A stretch of DNA of 64,000 nucleotides from Symsagittifera roscoffensis (taxonomy: Eukaryota > Xenacoelomorpha > Acoela > Convolutidae), in assembly GCF_963678635.1 (NCBI RefSeq), contig NC_087064.1, positions 78,222,512 to 78,286,511 on the forward strand. The letters run 5' to 3'. How positions within the stretch are numbered: the first letter of the stretch is position 1; every line of letters begins with the position of its first letter. The notes under the pieces are model-generated. The model ran no database searches, was not told where the DNA came from, and saw only the letters and a list, made by a program, of their open reading frames with translations. A program made the position numbers and the translations under genes. Below, in pieces: positions 41,641-53,700 of the stretch.

Positions 41641-43500
41641 TTTTGAAATTCCATCCTATGGTAAGCTCAGCTTCTTCTTCATCCAGTTCCAGCCCGCCGG
41701 TTTCTCTCACTTCTCTGAGTTTCTTTATCATCCAATTTTCGGTGTAGGTAAGTCCTACCCCCACTCCCGGACAAAAATATTTGTCGACGTCCACGTCGAT
41801 GATGCTGGGTCTAAATTATCTGGCGGTATCTCGAGCGGCCTGTCGGTTGCTGTCCAATCGAAGAGGGGATCTTTCGTTTTCACGTGTTTTTTTGCTAACA
41901 CGTCGACTTGCTGGATGCTTTGCTCTTCATCTCCTTTGCTCTTGACATCGCGCATCCATTCTAGTATCCTCAAGTTTGTGTTTTCCCTCCTTTCTATCTC
42001 GCTCTGCTCCAGATCTGGTTCTTGTTCTGGTGTGGAGTAGTCTTCCTCAGGGTAGTGTTCACTGTCGTTGATGATTTTTCATTCATCGTTGGCTACCAGT
42101 TCGCCCACACTCAGTAGCTCTTTGCCTAATTCATCAGGCTGTATCTTGTCAATCAAGAAGTCACCCCGTCCATATTGTAGCTCATGCCTGTCCGTTTGCG
42201 GTTGCCACTCCTTGTTCCTGCTGTTATCGGCAGGTCTGGTTCCGTCCACTTTGGCACCTCGTTCTGCTCTGGATCATTGTAGTCCTCTTACGTAAAAGAT
42301 TCCGCATCTGAGTCTGCTTCTATCTTTTCAGAATCGTCCATGCTCACGTCCTCGTTCCATCATTCTTTTCCCTGGTGCCTTTTTCGTTCACTTCGCACGC
42401 TGGCTCTACCAATAGGTACTCAGATCCCTCCATATTCTGCAGTATGCACCAATCTTCCGGAGATGGGATATGAGGTTTCAGATTTTCATAAAGCGGTGCT
42501 CGCCCTGTACTCAAGCGGTAGAACCGTCCCTGCTGGTGTAATTCCGTTATCAAGAACGGTCCTCACCATTTCTTAAGTAGTTTCTTCGTCCCCTTGGAGG
42601 TATGGCATTCTGGAACACCCAGATGTATTGGCGCATTTATACGGTTTCGCTTGAAGTATCTCTCATCGTATTTCTTCCGTTGCCTCATTTGGGCCTGCGC
42701 CGTGTTCCGCCTGCAGAGCTCGTTTAGATCCTGCTGTCTCGTGACCGCTTTTTTCACATAGGCTTGAGGCGAGGTCTTTTTAGCTTCGTATTCGGGTTAA
42801 AAGACGGTTAGTGGCATGGTTTTCTCCCTGCCAGTTAACATCATGAACGGACTGATCCCTGTTGTCGAGTGTTGCGGCAGATATTTATCCCAATCTGACA
42901 TGTATCTCGAGCAAAATACCCTCAGCATGTTCGCCAACGTTCTTATCTGTGTCTCCACTAACCCGTTGGTCTGAGGATGGTAAGTCGTTGAGTGCGCTTG
43001 AGCAATGTGTGACCTCTTCATCAATTCTTTCGTCAGGTCACCCAAGAAGGCTTTGCCGTTGTCCGACTGAAATGTCATAGGACAACCATGTCGTGATATC
43101 CATTGTGTTATCAAGTGGTCACAAGTCTCCTCCGCTGATGCTGTTTGACAGGGCACCGCTTCTGCCAACTTCGTAAAGTGGTCTATTATGACCAGTATCT
43201 GGTTATATACCGACTCTGTCATGCAGAGCTTCTGATGGTTTATCTGCACAACCTCGTTAAGTTCCGAGCTTTCAACCCACTTGAGTGGGAACTTCAATTT
43301 TTTGGATCCTTCATTTGTAAACACGCCAGGCATGCGTTCACCCATCTCGCGTAATCCTTCCTTAATCCTGGCCAATCAAACATGCACTTTGTCTATCCCC
43401 TGGTGCCCCATTTGATTATGCGATCTGAATAACACTTCAGTCTGGTACAATTGTGGTAGTATGATGAGGTTATGCTTATGTAGTATCTTCTCCTCATCCT
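41641..43500 (-). pseudogene. Integrase and pol tail relic (copy A)
   Basis: The integrase is better preserved than in copy B, with 192 open codons (43375-42797): VVQINHQKLCMTESVYNQILVIIDHFTK, then FQSDNGKAFLGDLTKELMKRSHIAQAHS and YHPQTNGLVETQ (Asp and Glu of the DDE triad present, first Asp changed to Asn), then SPFMMLTGREKTMPL. The HHCC region has HNQMGHQGIDKVH (about 43400). The GPY/F-like end (42553-42344) and acidic tail with LRILEWMRD-type sequence follow, stopping near 41650 before the macrodomain. Confidence 0.82.
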
Positions 43501-46500
43501 TTCTCCTGCATGCTACCACCCCATCTTTTCTGAATATTTTCTCTAAATCGTTTCTCTCTTTGTAGAACTGGCTCAAGATCTTGTAGATGTCTTCTTCGAG
43601 GTCCCTTTTATCTTTGGCTCCCGTCCGGATCCGTTTTGAGAGGTTGCTTCTCATCTTGTCATTGTTTTGGGATCGTATCAGATCCGACAGCCTATATCTC
43701 GCCTTGACGTGCTCCTTCAGTGCCATTATCTGACCATTCATTTCTCCGGGACTGTGGATGTCATCTTTCAGCTTGACGCAAACTATCCTTCTCAAGAGCT
43801 TCCTGTCATCTTCTGGCACCAGGTTTGTTCTGACATTTGAGTTGCCCAATAACTCCCTGAAAGGTTTCCTTGAAACTGCAATTTTCTCAATTTCTTCACC
43901 TCCTCGCACCTCCTGCTGATCCAAATTGTACGTTCCTGAAGAAGGATCCGTCTGTAGCTCCCTTCGCGGTGCCTCATCTTATCTTCTGCTAATATCATGC
44001 TTGGACTATACTGGTCATCACTGCTCTTCCCTGAGTCTTCGCCCTTTCTTCACACTCCCAGGACAATTTTTCTTTTTCAGCATCTTCCTCTGCAGTGGGC
44101 CACTCCCAGGACTCTTGGCTCAGTCCAAGGTGTTCAGCCTCCTCCTTGAATGCGACCTTCTTCTTCCTAACCATAGTCGGCTTAAGTATGTCTTCAGGGA
44201 TTCTCTCAACCAATGACTGCACGACTTTTTTTCCATCAGATTTCTTTTCTTTCAAGGAGTCCTCGCTACCATCCGCTTCATTTCTTCTCAATATTGTGAC
44301 TTCTGGTTCCTCTTTACCTTTTCTTTGACCACGGGTTTATCGTCTGCCAGTTTCTCGAGAAATCTTCCCAAGTCTTCATCTATCATTGCTCTTCCCGCTT
44401 CTATTTGATTGAGATCATAACCTTTTGCCTTGAGCGTCTCCCTCACAATTTTCGACTTGAGCATTATCTCCATTGGCATCCCTTGGGTTCTTTTCAAAAT
44501 TGTTTTCTCTGGAAGCTCCTTTGGTAATTCGGGGTGATCTTCTATAGGTTTGCCTGACTTGTCGAGCCATCTCGTGAGTGGAAGACTATCATACGTTCCC
44601 TTATTCATGAAGGAAAAGCCATCTTTGATTTCTGGCCTATATGCCTCCCTCTTTTCCTGTCCCTCGTAGAACTCTGTCTCCTTACTCAAGCTATCGGCAT
44701 TTTGATGTTTGTCTCTTGTCCTATGCTCGATTATCATGTTGTATCCATCCAGGCGAACTATCCACCTCCCAATGTAGCTCTGATCCATTGAGTACGTTTT
44801 CAGCCGATTGAGTGCCCTGTTGTCGACTCGCAACTTGAATGGCTCGCTGCCTATGTATGCTCTGGTCACCACCGCTAATATCTATACTTTACGCGCGCCC
44901 TACTTCATCTCCGTGTTACTCAAAACTTTATTCCCGTATGCTATCGGTCTCAAGACTGTCTTCCCGTTCCATCCCTGCTATTGATGGAGAATCGCAGAAA
45001 CCGCTACTACCGACGCATCCGTGTCCAGCACGTACATTCTTTTTCCGTTGGCATCCCTAGCACACGTGCTTCACACAATTCCTTCTTTATTCTCTGAAAT
45101 GACTCTTCTGCCGCATTGTTTCACGTGAAATGCTTGCCTTTGTGCCTCATTAGTTGTTGCATCGGGTACAGTTTGTCCGCGTAGCCTTAATGGACTCCCT
45201 GTAATAGTTCTCAAAACCCAAAAAGCTCATCAACTGATGCTCCGTTTTTGGCAATTTCTAGGTCAGAACCACTTCTACTGCATCTGGGTCTGGTCGGATG
45301 CCATGTCTATCCACCGTCCTCCCTAGGTATTTAATCGAGTCCTTGAGTATTTCGCACTTTGATGGTTTCAATTTTGTCCCGATCTCTTCATGCATGCAAA
45401 CATCTCGTCTAGTCGCTCGATGTGGTCCTCTAGTGTAGGTGTCGCTATCACCACGTCATCCAAGTAGCACATTACCAGGTTGCCACAATTTTTGTTACAC
45501 CTATCAATGCGTGTGTCATCAATCGTTGAAATGTAGCCGTGGCATTGCAAACACCAAAATGCATCCTTTTCTATTGAAACAGCCCCAGTTCGCAGGCAAA
45601 CCCTGTCTTGTCCCTGTCTTGCTTCCTCAGTGGAACCGGCCAAAAAGCTGATCCTAAATCTAGAGTTGTAAAAAAGTTTGCATCCCCTAACTTCGAGAGG
45701 CTCTCATCAAATCTAGGTATGGGATAGGCATCCTTCACCGTGAAGGAGTTCAGATACCGAAAGTCCCAACAAAACCTTAGTTGGCCGCCTTTCTTCTTAG
45801 CCATCACTACTCCACACGCCCATGGTGATTTGGATGGTTCTATCATATCATACTCTTGTAGGGTTTCTATTTCTTTTCTACTTGCATCCCATTTGTTAGG
45901 GGTCATACACCTCGCCCATCCCTATGTAGTACCGCCGACTCCTCAAGCTCTATTTCATGCTCAAAGAAGTTACAACATCCACTGTCTGCCTTATGTTTCG
46001 AAAAAACGTCCTCGTTTCGATCTAGTACGTCCTTGATGGCTTCTAGCTGTTCAAGCTGTTCGTCCGTTGCCTTACCCCTCAAGTGCTCTGTCTCTGGTAA
46101 AACCGGTTTTTCCGCTTCTAATTCTTCTAGTCTTGCTCTTTCCGGAAATTTCGAACAGCTTGATAGTCCATCATCTGTCTCTGAATTTAGCGATTTCACA
46201 AGACCAGATGAATATTTTATTTTCTTCAATCTTCTCAAGACACAAACATCATCCCTACGATTCGTGCAATCAAGAACTTCGTTTTCTTTTACAGTCTCAG
46301 TCATTTTGTTTCGAGTTTTCACAGGAAGAGCGTATTCCAATTTCCTTCCCCTCTAGATTGTGATAGGTATATCAAGTGTATTCAACAATACATTGACGGG
46401 GAGGTCACTCTTGGTTATTGAGAAGGATCTTCCTAAAAAAGCAGCACTTTGACTATTTGGAATTGGCACTTTGACTATTTGGAAGTCTCTGCCCAAAATG

Positions 46501-47170
46501 AATTGGTCAGACTCATCTAGATTCTCCACCATGAAGAAACTCATCCACAAGTTGCGTTCCCCCAAGTTTAGGGCTATTATTGGTGTTCTACCTAGTACCC
46601 GTAGCGCCCCTTTGTTTGCTGCCGACAGTCGTATTCTCGAGTTTATCAAGTCGCCTTTGTCGAAGCCCATCTTCTTCCATGTTTCGATTGGTATAACACT
46701 CAAGATCGCTCCTGTGTCCAATAACCCACGCAATTGAGTTTTCTTTCCGATTGTGTCTAGTACGTGCCCAGATATGTCTGCTTCTGTCCCGATGTGCATC
46801 GCGTCTTTTTCTAACATGGCACAGTGTCCAATCGATCTCACTCTTAGTTCTTCTCTACCTACGTAGATTTGTCCGGCTAGGACTTCATCACATGTTATCA
46901 TTGTCTTCGTGTAGATGTTTATTCTGTCTATGTTTAGCATTACCTCATGTGGACCACATGCTTCCGTGTATCTAATGTCGACGCGAACAAATTTGCTGCT
47001 ACCCCCTGTTAGTAGTGCCCTCACGGCTCTAGAAGTGGTTTGCAGGCTTGGTGCACTCAAGTAATATGCGCACACATCAATGTGCATTATCGTCTGATCA
47101 TTCTGTTTACCCTTTGTTGCACTCTCTGTGGCTTCCGGCACTGGGATTGTTCTGCAGAGTGTCTCATTCA
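43501..47170 (-). pseudogene. Protease, RT, RNase H and tether relic (copy A)
   Basis: 272 open codons (47171-46353) hold the aspartic protease: RGLLDTGAILSVIPIETW with the DTGA motif, then FILGRDF, then a jump of about 80 codons deleted relative to the intact copy. The RT shows EPSKSPWACGVVMAKKKGGQLRF, TLDLGSAFWPVPLRKQD and a YLDDVVIATP catalytic box (about 45455). RNase H shows RVDNRALNRLKTYSMDQSYIGRW and DKHQNADSLSK (about 44700). A tether (EKVKRNQ..., IPEDILKP) precedes the integrase. Frameshifts throughout. Confidence 0.85.
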
Positions 47171-47865
47171 TTTTCTGCTTCTATCTCCTGCCTCAGTCAT
47201 TGCTCGATTTCTGTTGTAGCCAAGTTTTGTTTTACTTTGTTGATTGCTTCTGCAGCAGCTTTCTCGTAGTTTATCTCCTGTGACTTCCGAGCCTCGGCAT
47301 CCATGGTAGTCTTGACTTGCGTTACCGCTTCCACCGTCTTTGTTGTTACTTCCCCACTCGCTGCCCCGTGTTAATTAAATCGATTTCGGCTTGTCTGTTC
47401 CTCGTATTCTGTACCGCAGCCAGTGCTAATTTGTGTTTGAGATGATATTGATTTTTTACAGCCTCCCAAATTAACGGACATTCCATCCTGAAATGGCCTT
47501 CTTGATTACAGAAGAAGCATTTAGAGCCTATTTCGACGATTAAGCTACTGTAAAACTCGTGTTCCTCATGTCCTCTTCATCCGGTGCGTATCTCAGACTT
47601 TTCATGCCCTGTTTGTATGTCCTGCAATCCACTACGTGATGATCAATTTGCGCATGACCTACGTTTATCCATATCATCTCTCGGCTTGTACCATGACGAC
47701 TTTTGAGGTTGGCTTCCCCCTTGCATATTCCTGCCTTCTGAGTACGAGTACTTATTTGGTTTCATCGACATATATTCCCTAGACTTTTGTCTCAACTCTT
47801 AAACCACAATTTCCTGGTTCATTTTATCCCTAAATTGTTTTCAAGCTCGCTAGGAAGCTGCAATT
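47171..47865 (-). pseudogene. Gag end with CCHC zinc knuckles (copy A, 5'-truncated)
   Basis: A CX2CX4HX4C knuckle CFFCNQEGHFRMEC lies at about 47485-47530, and a damaged partner (DHHVVDC) near 47620. Between the knuckles and protease is a Lys/Glu/Ala-rich linker. Homology to the intact gag stops near 47865, where unrelated AT-rich DNA starts, so the gag front and any LTR are missing. Confidence 0.7.
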
Positions 47866-48261
47866 TTACAACAGCGTGTATGTAAACATTTGCTAACATA
47901 TTTCACATTTGTTCTAAAACAGTTACTTTGTTTAATTTCGTGATGTTTCTCTCATTTTATTTCGAGTGAAAATTAAGCAGAACTCATGAATATGCATTTA
48001 AAGGTCACAAGTACAACTTAACTGAATCTATTTATCTTAAGCCTTCAGGAAATCAAAAATACAACAAAATGATACAAGGTTGATGAGCAATCTTTCATTT
48101 GAAAATGCGCGCAAACTTTGTCCGTGCTTGACTTTATTAACTACTTCAGTTTTTTCATGAGGGACAATTGCTGACGGAATATCGTAAGAAAAAGCCGTAT
48201 TTCTTCACCTAATTGTAAAAAAGTAAAGCAACTAAAGTTATTAAAAACAAAATGAGTTAAG
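47866..48261. other. AT-rich DNA, no gene recognised
   Basis: No ORF or repeat match is visible in this stretch up to the small MITE. The relic ends at its left border. Confidence 0.5.
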
Positions 48262-48269
48262 GTTTTGTG

Positions 48270-48431
48270 GGCTCTTTTTCCTTTTCCCCCCCACCTCACA
48301 CGAGCTTCAAAATATTAGTGTAACGAGTAGTTTTACGAGGTTGAGTATGAGGACCAAATATGTTTGTCGTGGCCTTATTAGTCTGTATGTAAATTTTCAG
48401 GAAAAGGAAAAAGGGAAAAGGAAAAAGAGCC
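48270..48431. mobile_element. 162-bp MITE with perfect 8-bp target duplication
   Basis: Ends are perfect inverted repeats of GGCTCTTTTTCCTTTTCCC. GTTTTGTG flanks both sides (48262-48269 and 48432-48439). Eight-bp duplications are typical of hAT elements and also occur with Merlin. GG...CC termini do not match the usual CA-start of hAT, so the superfamily is left open. No coding capacity. Confidence 0.8.
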
Positions 48432-48439
48432 GTTTTGTG

Positions 48440-48781
48440 ATTACACAAAAAAAATTGATAATAAGTTTATTCTTTTGCGCCCCCAGGTAGCAATGTATTT
48501 TATTAGATATATGTAGTGATATATTTTTCTAAATGTTTACAATTCCCTGGAGCTAACGATAAAAACATCACGCGCATTTTTTGACGCGCTATTTGTTCTA
48601 TTAGCTAATTTCTAATTTAGAGTGAACTGAAATCGATTTCACGAACTCTGTCGTCAGTTTGATTTTTAGTTACTAATCAATTACGTTGAGCTACAAATTG
48701 GATTTCGAAAATCATCAGAACAAAAGAGGAACAGAGGTAATTTTTATGGCGTTAATGAAAAAAAGTAACTCAACTACACTG
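48440..48781. other. Intergenic DNA, nothing recognised
   Basis: No ORF, repeat or RNA gene seen between the 162-bp MITE and the first CCCGCACCGG-type MITE. Confidence 0.5.
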
Positions 48782-49890
48782 CCCGCACCGGAGTTCCATG
48801 GATATCGATTATAATGGAAAAATGTTGTCTAAAATGTTGTCATTATAATCCATTATAATCCATTATAATCCATTATTGTGGCAAATTTAGACCACGTAAT
48901 CGATTATGTGGTCATCAAAATCGGTTTTTTTGAAAAATAAAAATCCATTATAATCCATTATTTTTGTCACTGAAATCGATTATTTTTCCCAAAATATTCC
49001 ATTCTAATCGATTATTTTGAAATGAAAATCAATTATAATCCATTATAATCCATTTTAATTTTAGAACTAAATTCGCGTATTTTTGCAAAATATTGCAAAT
49101 TTTGCGAGAAATTTGCAGAACTTATGCCATGTCTTTTGGTACATGGCATGTCTCAACGTCATCCCCTCGCCTCCTCAAACTTCCCCCTCCCCCTCAGCTA
49201 AAAGGGTAAGGTAAACTAGGGGAGGGTAAATGGTGGCAGGGGGAGTAAGCGGGGGGGGGGGGGTAGTAAACTGGGGGCTTAACTGGGCGGGGGGAGGGTT
49301 TGTGTTAAACTGGGGGGGGGGGCGGAAACAGGGTTAAAAAAACATACAATTATTATCCATGGAACTCCGGAGGGGGAAGCTATTAAAGTCTAATTCAAAC
49401 CCCTGAAAATTTAGTTTTATTAGGGTTATAGTTAAAAAAACAGTGAAATGAAGTGTATTCTTTAAAGTGTATTTTTGAAGTGTATTTTTAAACTAGTTAA
49501 ACCGCGGATGAATTAAAAAGAAGTAGACAAAAAAATATAAATTTTATTCTGAAATGTAACATTTTAGTGAACGTAATTTGTAGAAACTGCACTGAACAGG
49601 AAATGAGATAATTTTGAACAAAGTTGTAAATTTCAAGAATAACCCCTCAAAAAATTACATTATAATCGATTATAATCGATTTATAATGGATTATTTTGCC
49701 TCAAAAACAAGTTTCATTTTTTTCCAAAATAATCGATTATAATCGATTATATTCGGTTTTTATTGATTAGAAAAATAGTTTCATTAAAATCCATTTTTAA
49801 TCGATTATAATTGATTATTATCGAAGTTTATTGAGACAGACCACGACAATTCAATATAATCGATTATTATCCATGGAACTCCGGTGCGGG
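48782..49890. mobile_element. MITE cluster 1 with CCCGCACCGGAGTTCC termini
   Basis: Left terminus CCCGCACCGGAGTTCCATGG, right terminus its inverse at 49868-49890. The interior is dominated by ATTATAATC(G/C)ATTATAAT motifs, which are nearly palindromic. A degenerate right terminus (CCATGGAACTCCGG) at about 49359-49372 suggests one element inside or beside another. G-rich runs at 49195-49325 (up to 14 G) lie within. Non-coding. The superfamily is uncertain because no clear target duplication is visible beyond TG/TG. Confidence 0.65.
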
Positions 49891-50570
49891 TGAGCATCAT
49901 CGAAAAGGCATCAGAACAATTTTGACCCCTTTTTTATATTTAGAAGATGGTGGAAACAACAACGTTTTCTTATAATGGATATACTGCCCGCACCGGAGTT
50001 CTATGGATATCGATTATAATGGAAAAAAGTTGTCTGCGATGAATTAAAAAGAAGTAGACAAAAAAATATAAATTTTATTCTGGAATGTAACTTTTTAGTG
50101 AACGTAATTTGTAGAAACTGCACTGAACAGGAAATGAGATAATTTTGAACAAAGTTGTAAATTTCAAGAATAACCCCTCAAAAAATTACATTATAATCGA
50201 TTATAATCGATTTAAAATGGATTATTTTGCCTCAAAAACAAGTTTCATTTTTTTTCAAGAATATTCGATTATAATCGATTATATTCAGTTTTTATTGATT
50301 AGAAAAATAGTTTCATTAAATACATTTTTAATCGGTTATACTTGATTATCATCGAAGTTAATTGAGACAGACCACGACAATTCAATATAATCGATTATTA
50401 TCCATGGAACTCCGGTGCGGGTGAGCATCATCGAAAAGGCATCAGAACAATTTTGACCCCTTTTTTATATTTAGAAGATGGTGGAAACAACAACGTTTTC
50501 TTATACTGGATATACTGCCCGCACCGGAGTTCTATGGATATCGATTATAATGGGGAAAAATGTTGTCTAA
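49507..50570. repeat. 531-bp tandem duplication
   Basis: Bases 49507-50037 recur at a constant 531-bp offset through about 50570. They include the AAAAAGAAGTAGAC block, the MITE right terminus, the GTGAGCATCATCG spacer and the next MITE left terminus, at high identity. A small ORF near 50145 falls in the second unit and is not a gene. Confidence 0.8.
49987..50421. mobile_element. MITE copy 2 (435 bp), same family
   Basis: Complete left (CCCGCACCGGAGTTCTATGG) and right (CCATGGAACTCCGGTGCGGG) termini as inverted repeats around an ATAATCGATTATAATCG-rich interior. Created or carried by the 531-bp duplication. Confidence 0.65.
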
Positions 50571-50785
50571 ACTGTTGTCATTATAATCCATTATTGTGGC
50601 AAATTTAGACCACGTAATCGATTATGTTGTCATTAAAATCGATTTTTTTGAAAAACAAAAAGCCATTATAATTCATTATAATAGATTATAATCCATTTTT
50701 TTGTCACTGAAATCGATTCTTTTTCCCAAATTTTCCATTATAATCGATTATTTTGAAATAAAAATCAATTATAATCCATTATAAT
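50518..50785. mobile_element. MITE copy 3, truncated by the retroelement
   Basis: The left terminus and 268 bp of interior match 48782 onward. They break off after CCATTATAAT, where TGTGACATTCG begins. The MITE copy supplies the pre-insertion sequence and so fixes the retroelement's left edge to within a base or two. Confidence 0.65.
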
Positions 50786-53700
50786 TGTGACATTCGACCA
50801 GAATGGCCAAAATGCAGTCTCTGCAGAATTCGGCATTTTAGCAGCAAGCCTTCCGAATTGGCGATTTAGAACGGATAAGGACGTTATTTGAACGATTGGC
50901 CAAACGGTGAAGGCTAGAAGATTCTGGAATTCTAAATTTTAAAAATTCGAATTATGACGTCATATTTCTGAGAAACGTCAGAAACGGTCATTTTAGCTAA
51001 AATAGCAAAAAAGACAGAACAACTTTTATCCGTGATAGAAAACAGTACGGAAATTGAGATTAAAGAAAAACGACAACGAACTACAATAGCAGAGAACGTT
51101 CCGAGTTGCAACTATTGTGCTGTTACAATAGTTGCAAGGCCGTTGCCAACAACGGTGAAGGGTGAGAACAAGCCTTCCGGATTGGCGTGAAATTGAACTT
51201 AAGGAGCTTGATTCACTGGATTCAAGAATCCGGAAGGGTTTCGGGACTGGAACTTTTAGCCTTTTGTATAAACTTTTAGCTCCTTGTCATGTCCTGAATT
51301 GAATTTAATTAACAACTGGATTCATTTTGATAAGGATGAGAAGCTAGGAGTTGGGGGGAAAGGGTTGATCCATCTTCGATGGAGATGATGATTTTTATCT
51401 ACTGAACAAAAACAATAGTAATATAATAAGTAGTAGCCCTGTTTTTAGAAGTGACCTCGTGGTCTAGGGATACTGAGACCCAGCCATGAGCTCACTATTT
51501 TTGCATGTAATTCAGTTAATTTGAGCGTTCTGGTCGAAGCCGGAGAGCAGTAACGTTTTTGTCGACCCGATGTTGGAAAAGACCACCGAAAAGTACTGGC
51601 TTGGTAGAGACGGTGAAAAACATGCAAAGCTCTGTTTAGACGCTAGCCAGTCGTCTTAAGACTTAGTTTTGTTATCCGTCGATATGTATCTTCCGGGCGA
51701 ATGTTACATGTATGTTTTTATGGCGCTCCTGGGTGTTATTCTTTTTTAACATCATGACCGGCAGAACCGTTAACAAGCATTCCGCGCCGAGCGGATGCTC
51801 ACATTAACGCCCTTATTAGGCCTAAACCGCCGGGGCGGAAGGGTAGTTCGGAACGCGGAGGCCTTCCGGATTGCCGTGAATAGTTTTTTTAACTTAGTTA
51901 AGACCGAAAATTCACGAACCAGGAAGGGTGGGGGGAATCGCGAACCCCTCGTCCCCTGAGTGGTTTGTGACCAAAAACACTTAAAGATATAAGTAAAACC
52001 AAACAAAAAGTAGTATAGTACCCAAGAAAAACAAAAAACATAAAAAATAACCGAAAAAACCAAAAACAGTAAAAAAGTAAAAAATCAGTAGAAATCATCC
52101 CCCCAGACAAGATGTGATTCAACCCCCCCGTTTGTTGTTGATAGATATATTGTTATTACAGGCATTTATATCAGTCAGGATCGTTACGATCATTTTTGTA
52201 GCCCGTTTGTGAGGCTTGTACTGTAGGGTTATTTGAGCATTTAAGCACGTTAATGATAAATTGCGCTCAATCCGGACGGGTCAGCTGATTTGCGCTCAAT
52301 TCGGAAGGGTCTTGGGTGAAGACCGATCCGGCAAGCAGTACAGGGAACAACAGGAAGAGGCTCAACGACAACTACAGTCGACTGTTGGGTATCGTTAACA
52401 AGTTTTGTATCCCTTTTGGTACAAAAAGTAGGATAGTAATCTGTGGGGGGCTCGACAGTGCTGCACTGTAGTGACCCTTCACCGAACTGCGAATATCCGA
52501 GTTAAGCACCTTAATTCGGAGATTAAACAAACCCGGAGGGGTATAGTATTCCAAATATTATTACTTATATAGCCTATATTAATAGTCTTATATCGATTTT
52601 CAGCCAAAAACAACGAAAACTGACCGGTTTTTAGGGTCAAAATTATTATATTTTGATCCCCCCACAAGTCGCGATTTTTGAGATATCGATATTTTTTGAA
52701 ACGGAAAAAAGCGCTAAGTTAGTGTGTTACATCGTAACTGCACTACTATAACAAGTAGAACCGGTTAACTTTAGTTCGGAAGTGGTTAGAACTAGTTTGG
52801 TACCAAAAACCAAATTTTCCCATTTTTTGATAGTAAGAAACGCTATAAAATCAGAAAATTTTTGAAATTTTTGAGTTAGGACAGTAAAAATAGTTGTTTG
52901 GACAACGTCCACTAGTGAATCTACGAGTTTTAAAACCCGCTACCCGAAAGCCTTCCGGGTTGCAGAGAAATCGAACTTAACGTGTTTGATTTGGTAGATT
53001 CACCAATCCGGAGGGGTCCAGGTAGCATAGTTTTTCGCAAATTTTTTCTACAAAAGCGTTTTAATTCGGGTTTTTTTGTATTGAACTAGAAGAGTATAGG
53101 CCTTCTGAGCTCGGATCAATAAATTTTAGGCCGAAAGGACCAGATTTGCAAAAAAAGTAAGGCGGAACCTATAGGAGAGAAAATTTTTGAATTTGGAAAA
53201 AAGACGTTTTGGTTAATAACTTTAGAACTACTGAGTATATCGAGTTGATCTTGGTACCAATAGATCAGAAATTAGCTGAGCTTACTGATAGGATCAGAAA
53301 TTTTTCGGAAAAACGAGCGAGAAAGTTTTTTGAGATTGTTTTTAGCAGATTACACAAATCCGGAGGGGTACCCCCTTCACGTTTTACAGATTTTTCTGAA
53401 AAGCCCTTATACCCTTACCAAAAGTTGATAGCGATTGAACTAAGTAACTTAGGACAGTTTTAGACGGAAAGGGAGAGCTGAAGGCACAAGACAACCATAA
53501 TAGAGTCGAAATTAGGTAAGCGATAAGACCCTTCACCGTTAGTGTGAATTGTCAAATAAGTGCCTTAACTTCAATCCGGAGGGGTCTAGGAAAGGACCCT
53601 ATAACCTTCCCAGTTAATTCAAACAGCATAATAGCAACACAGAACGTATCAGGAGGGGTATAGGTTGAAAAAGGGAAATCTCCTAAAAGCTACTTTTACA

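Noticed and set aside
50145..50345. 66-codon ORF in the MITE duplication
   Set aside because: It lies in AT-rich repeat sequence and is not open in the sister unit.
51452..51545. tRNA gene or SINE with A box (TGGTCTAGGGA) and B box (TGGTCGAAGCC)
   Set aside because: Boxes are about 70 bp apart, both have a mismatch, and I could not fold a cloverleaf with an acceptor stem.
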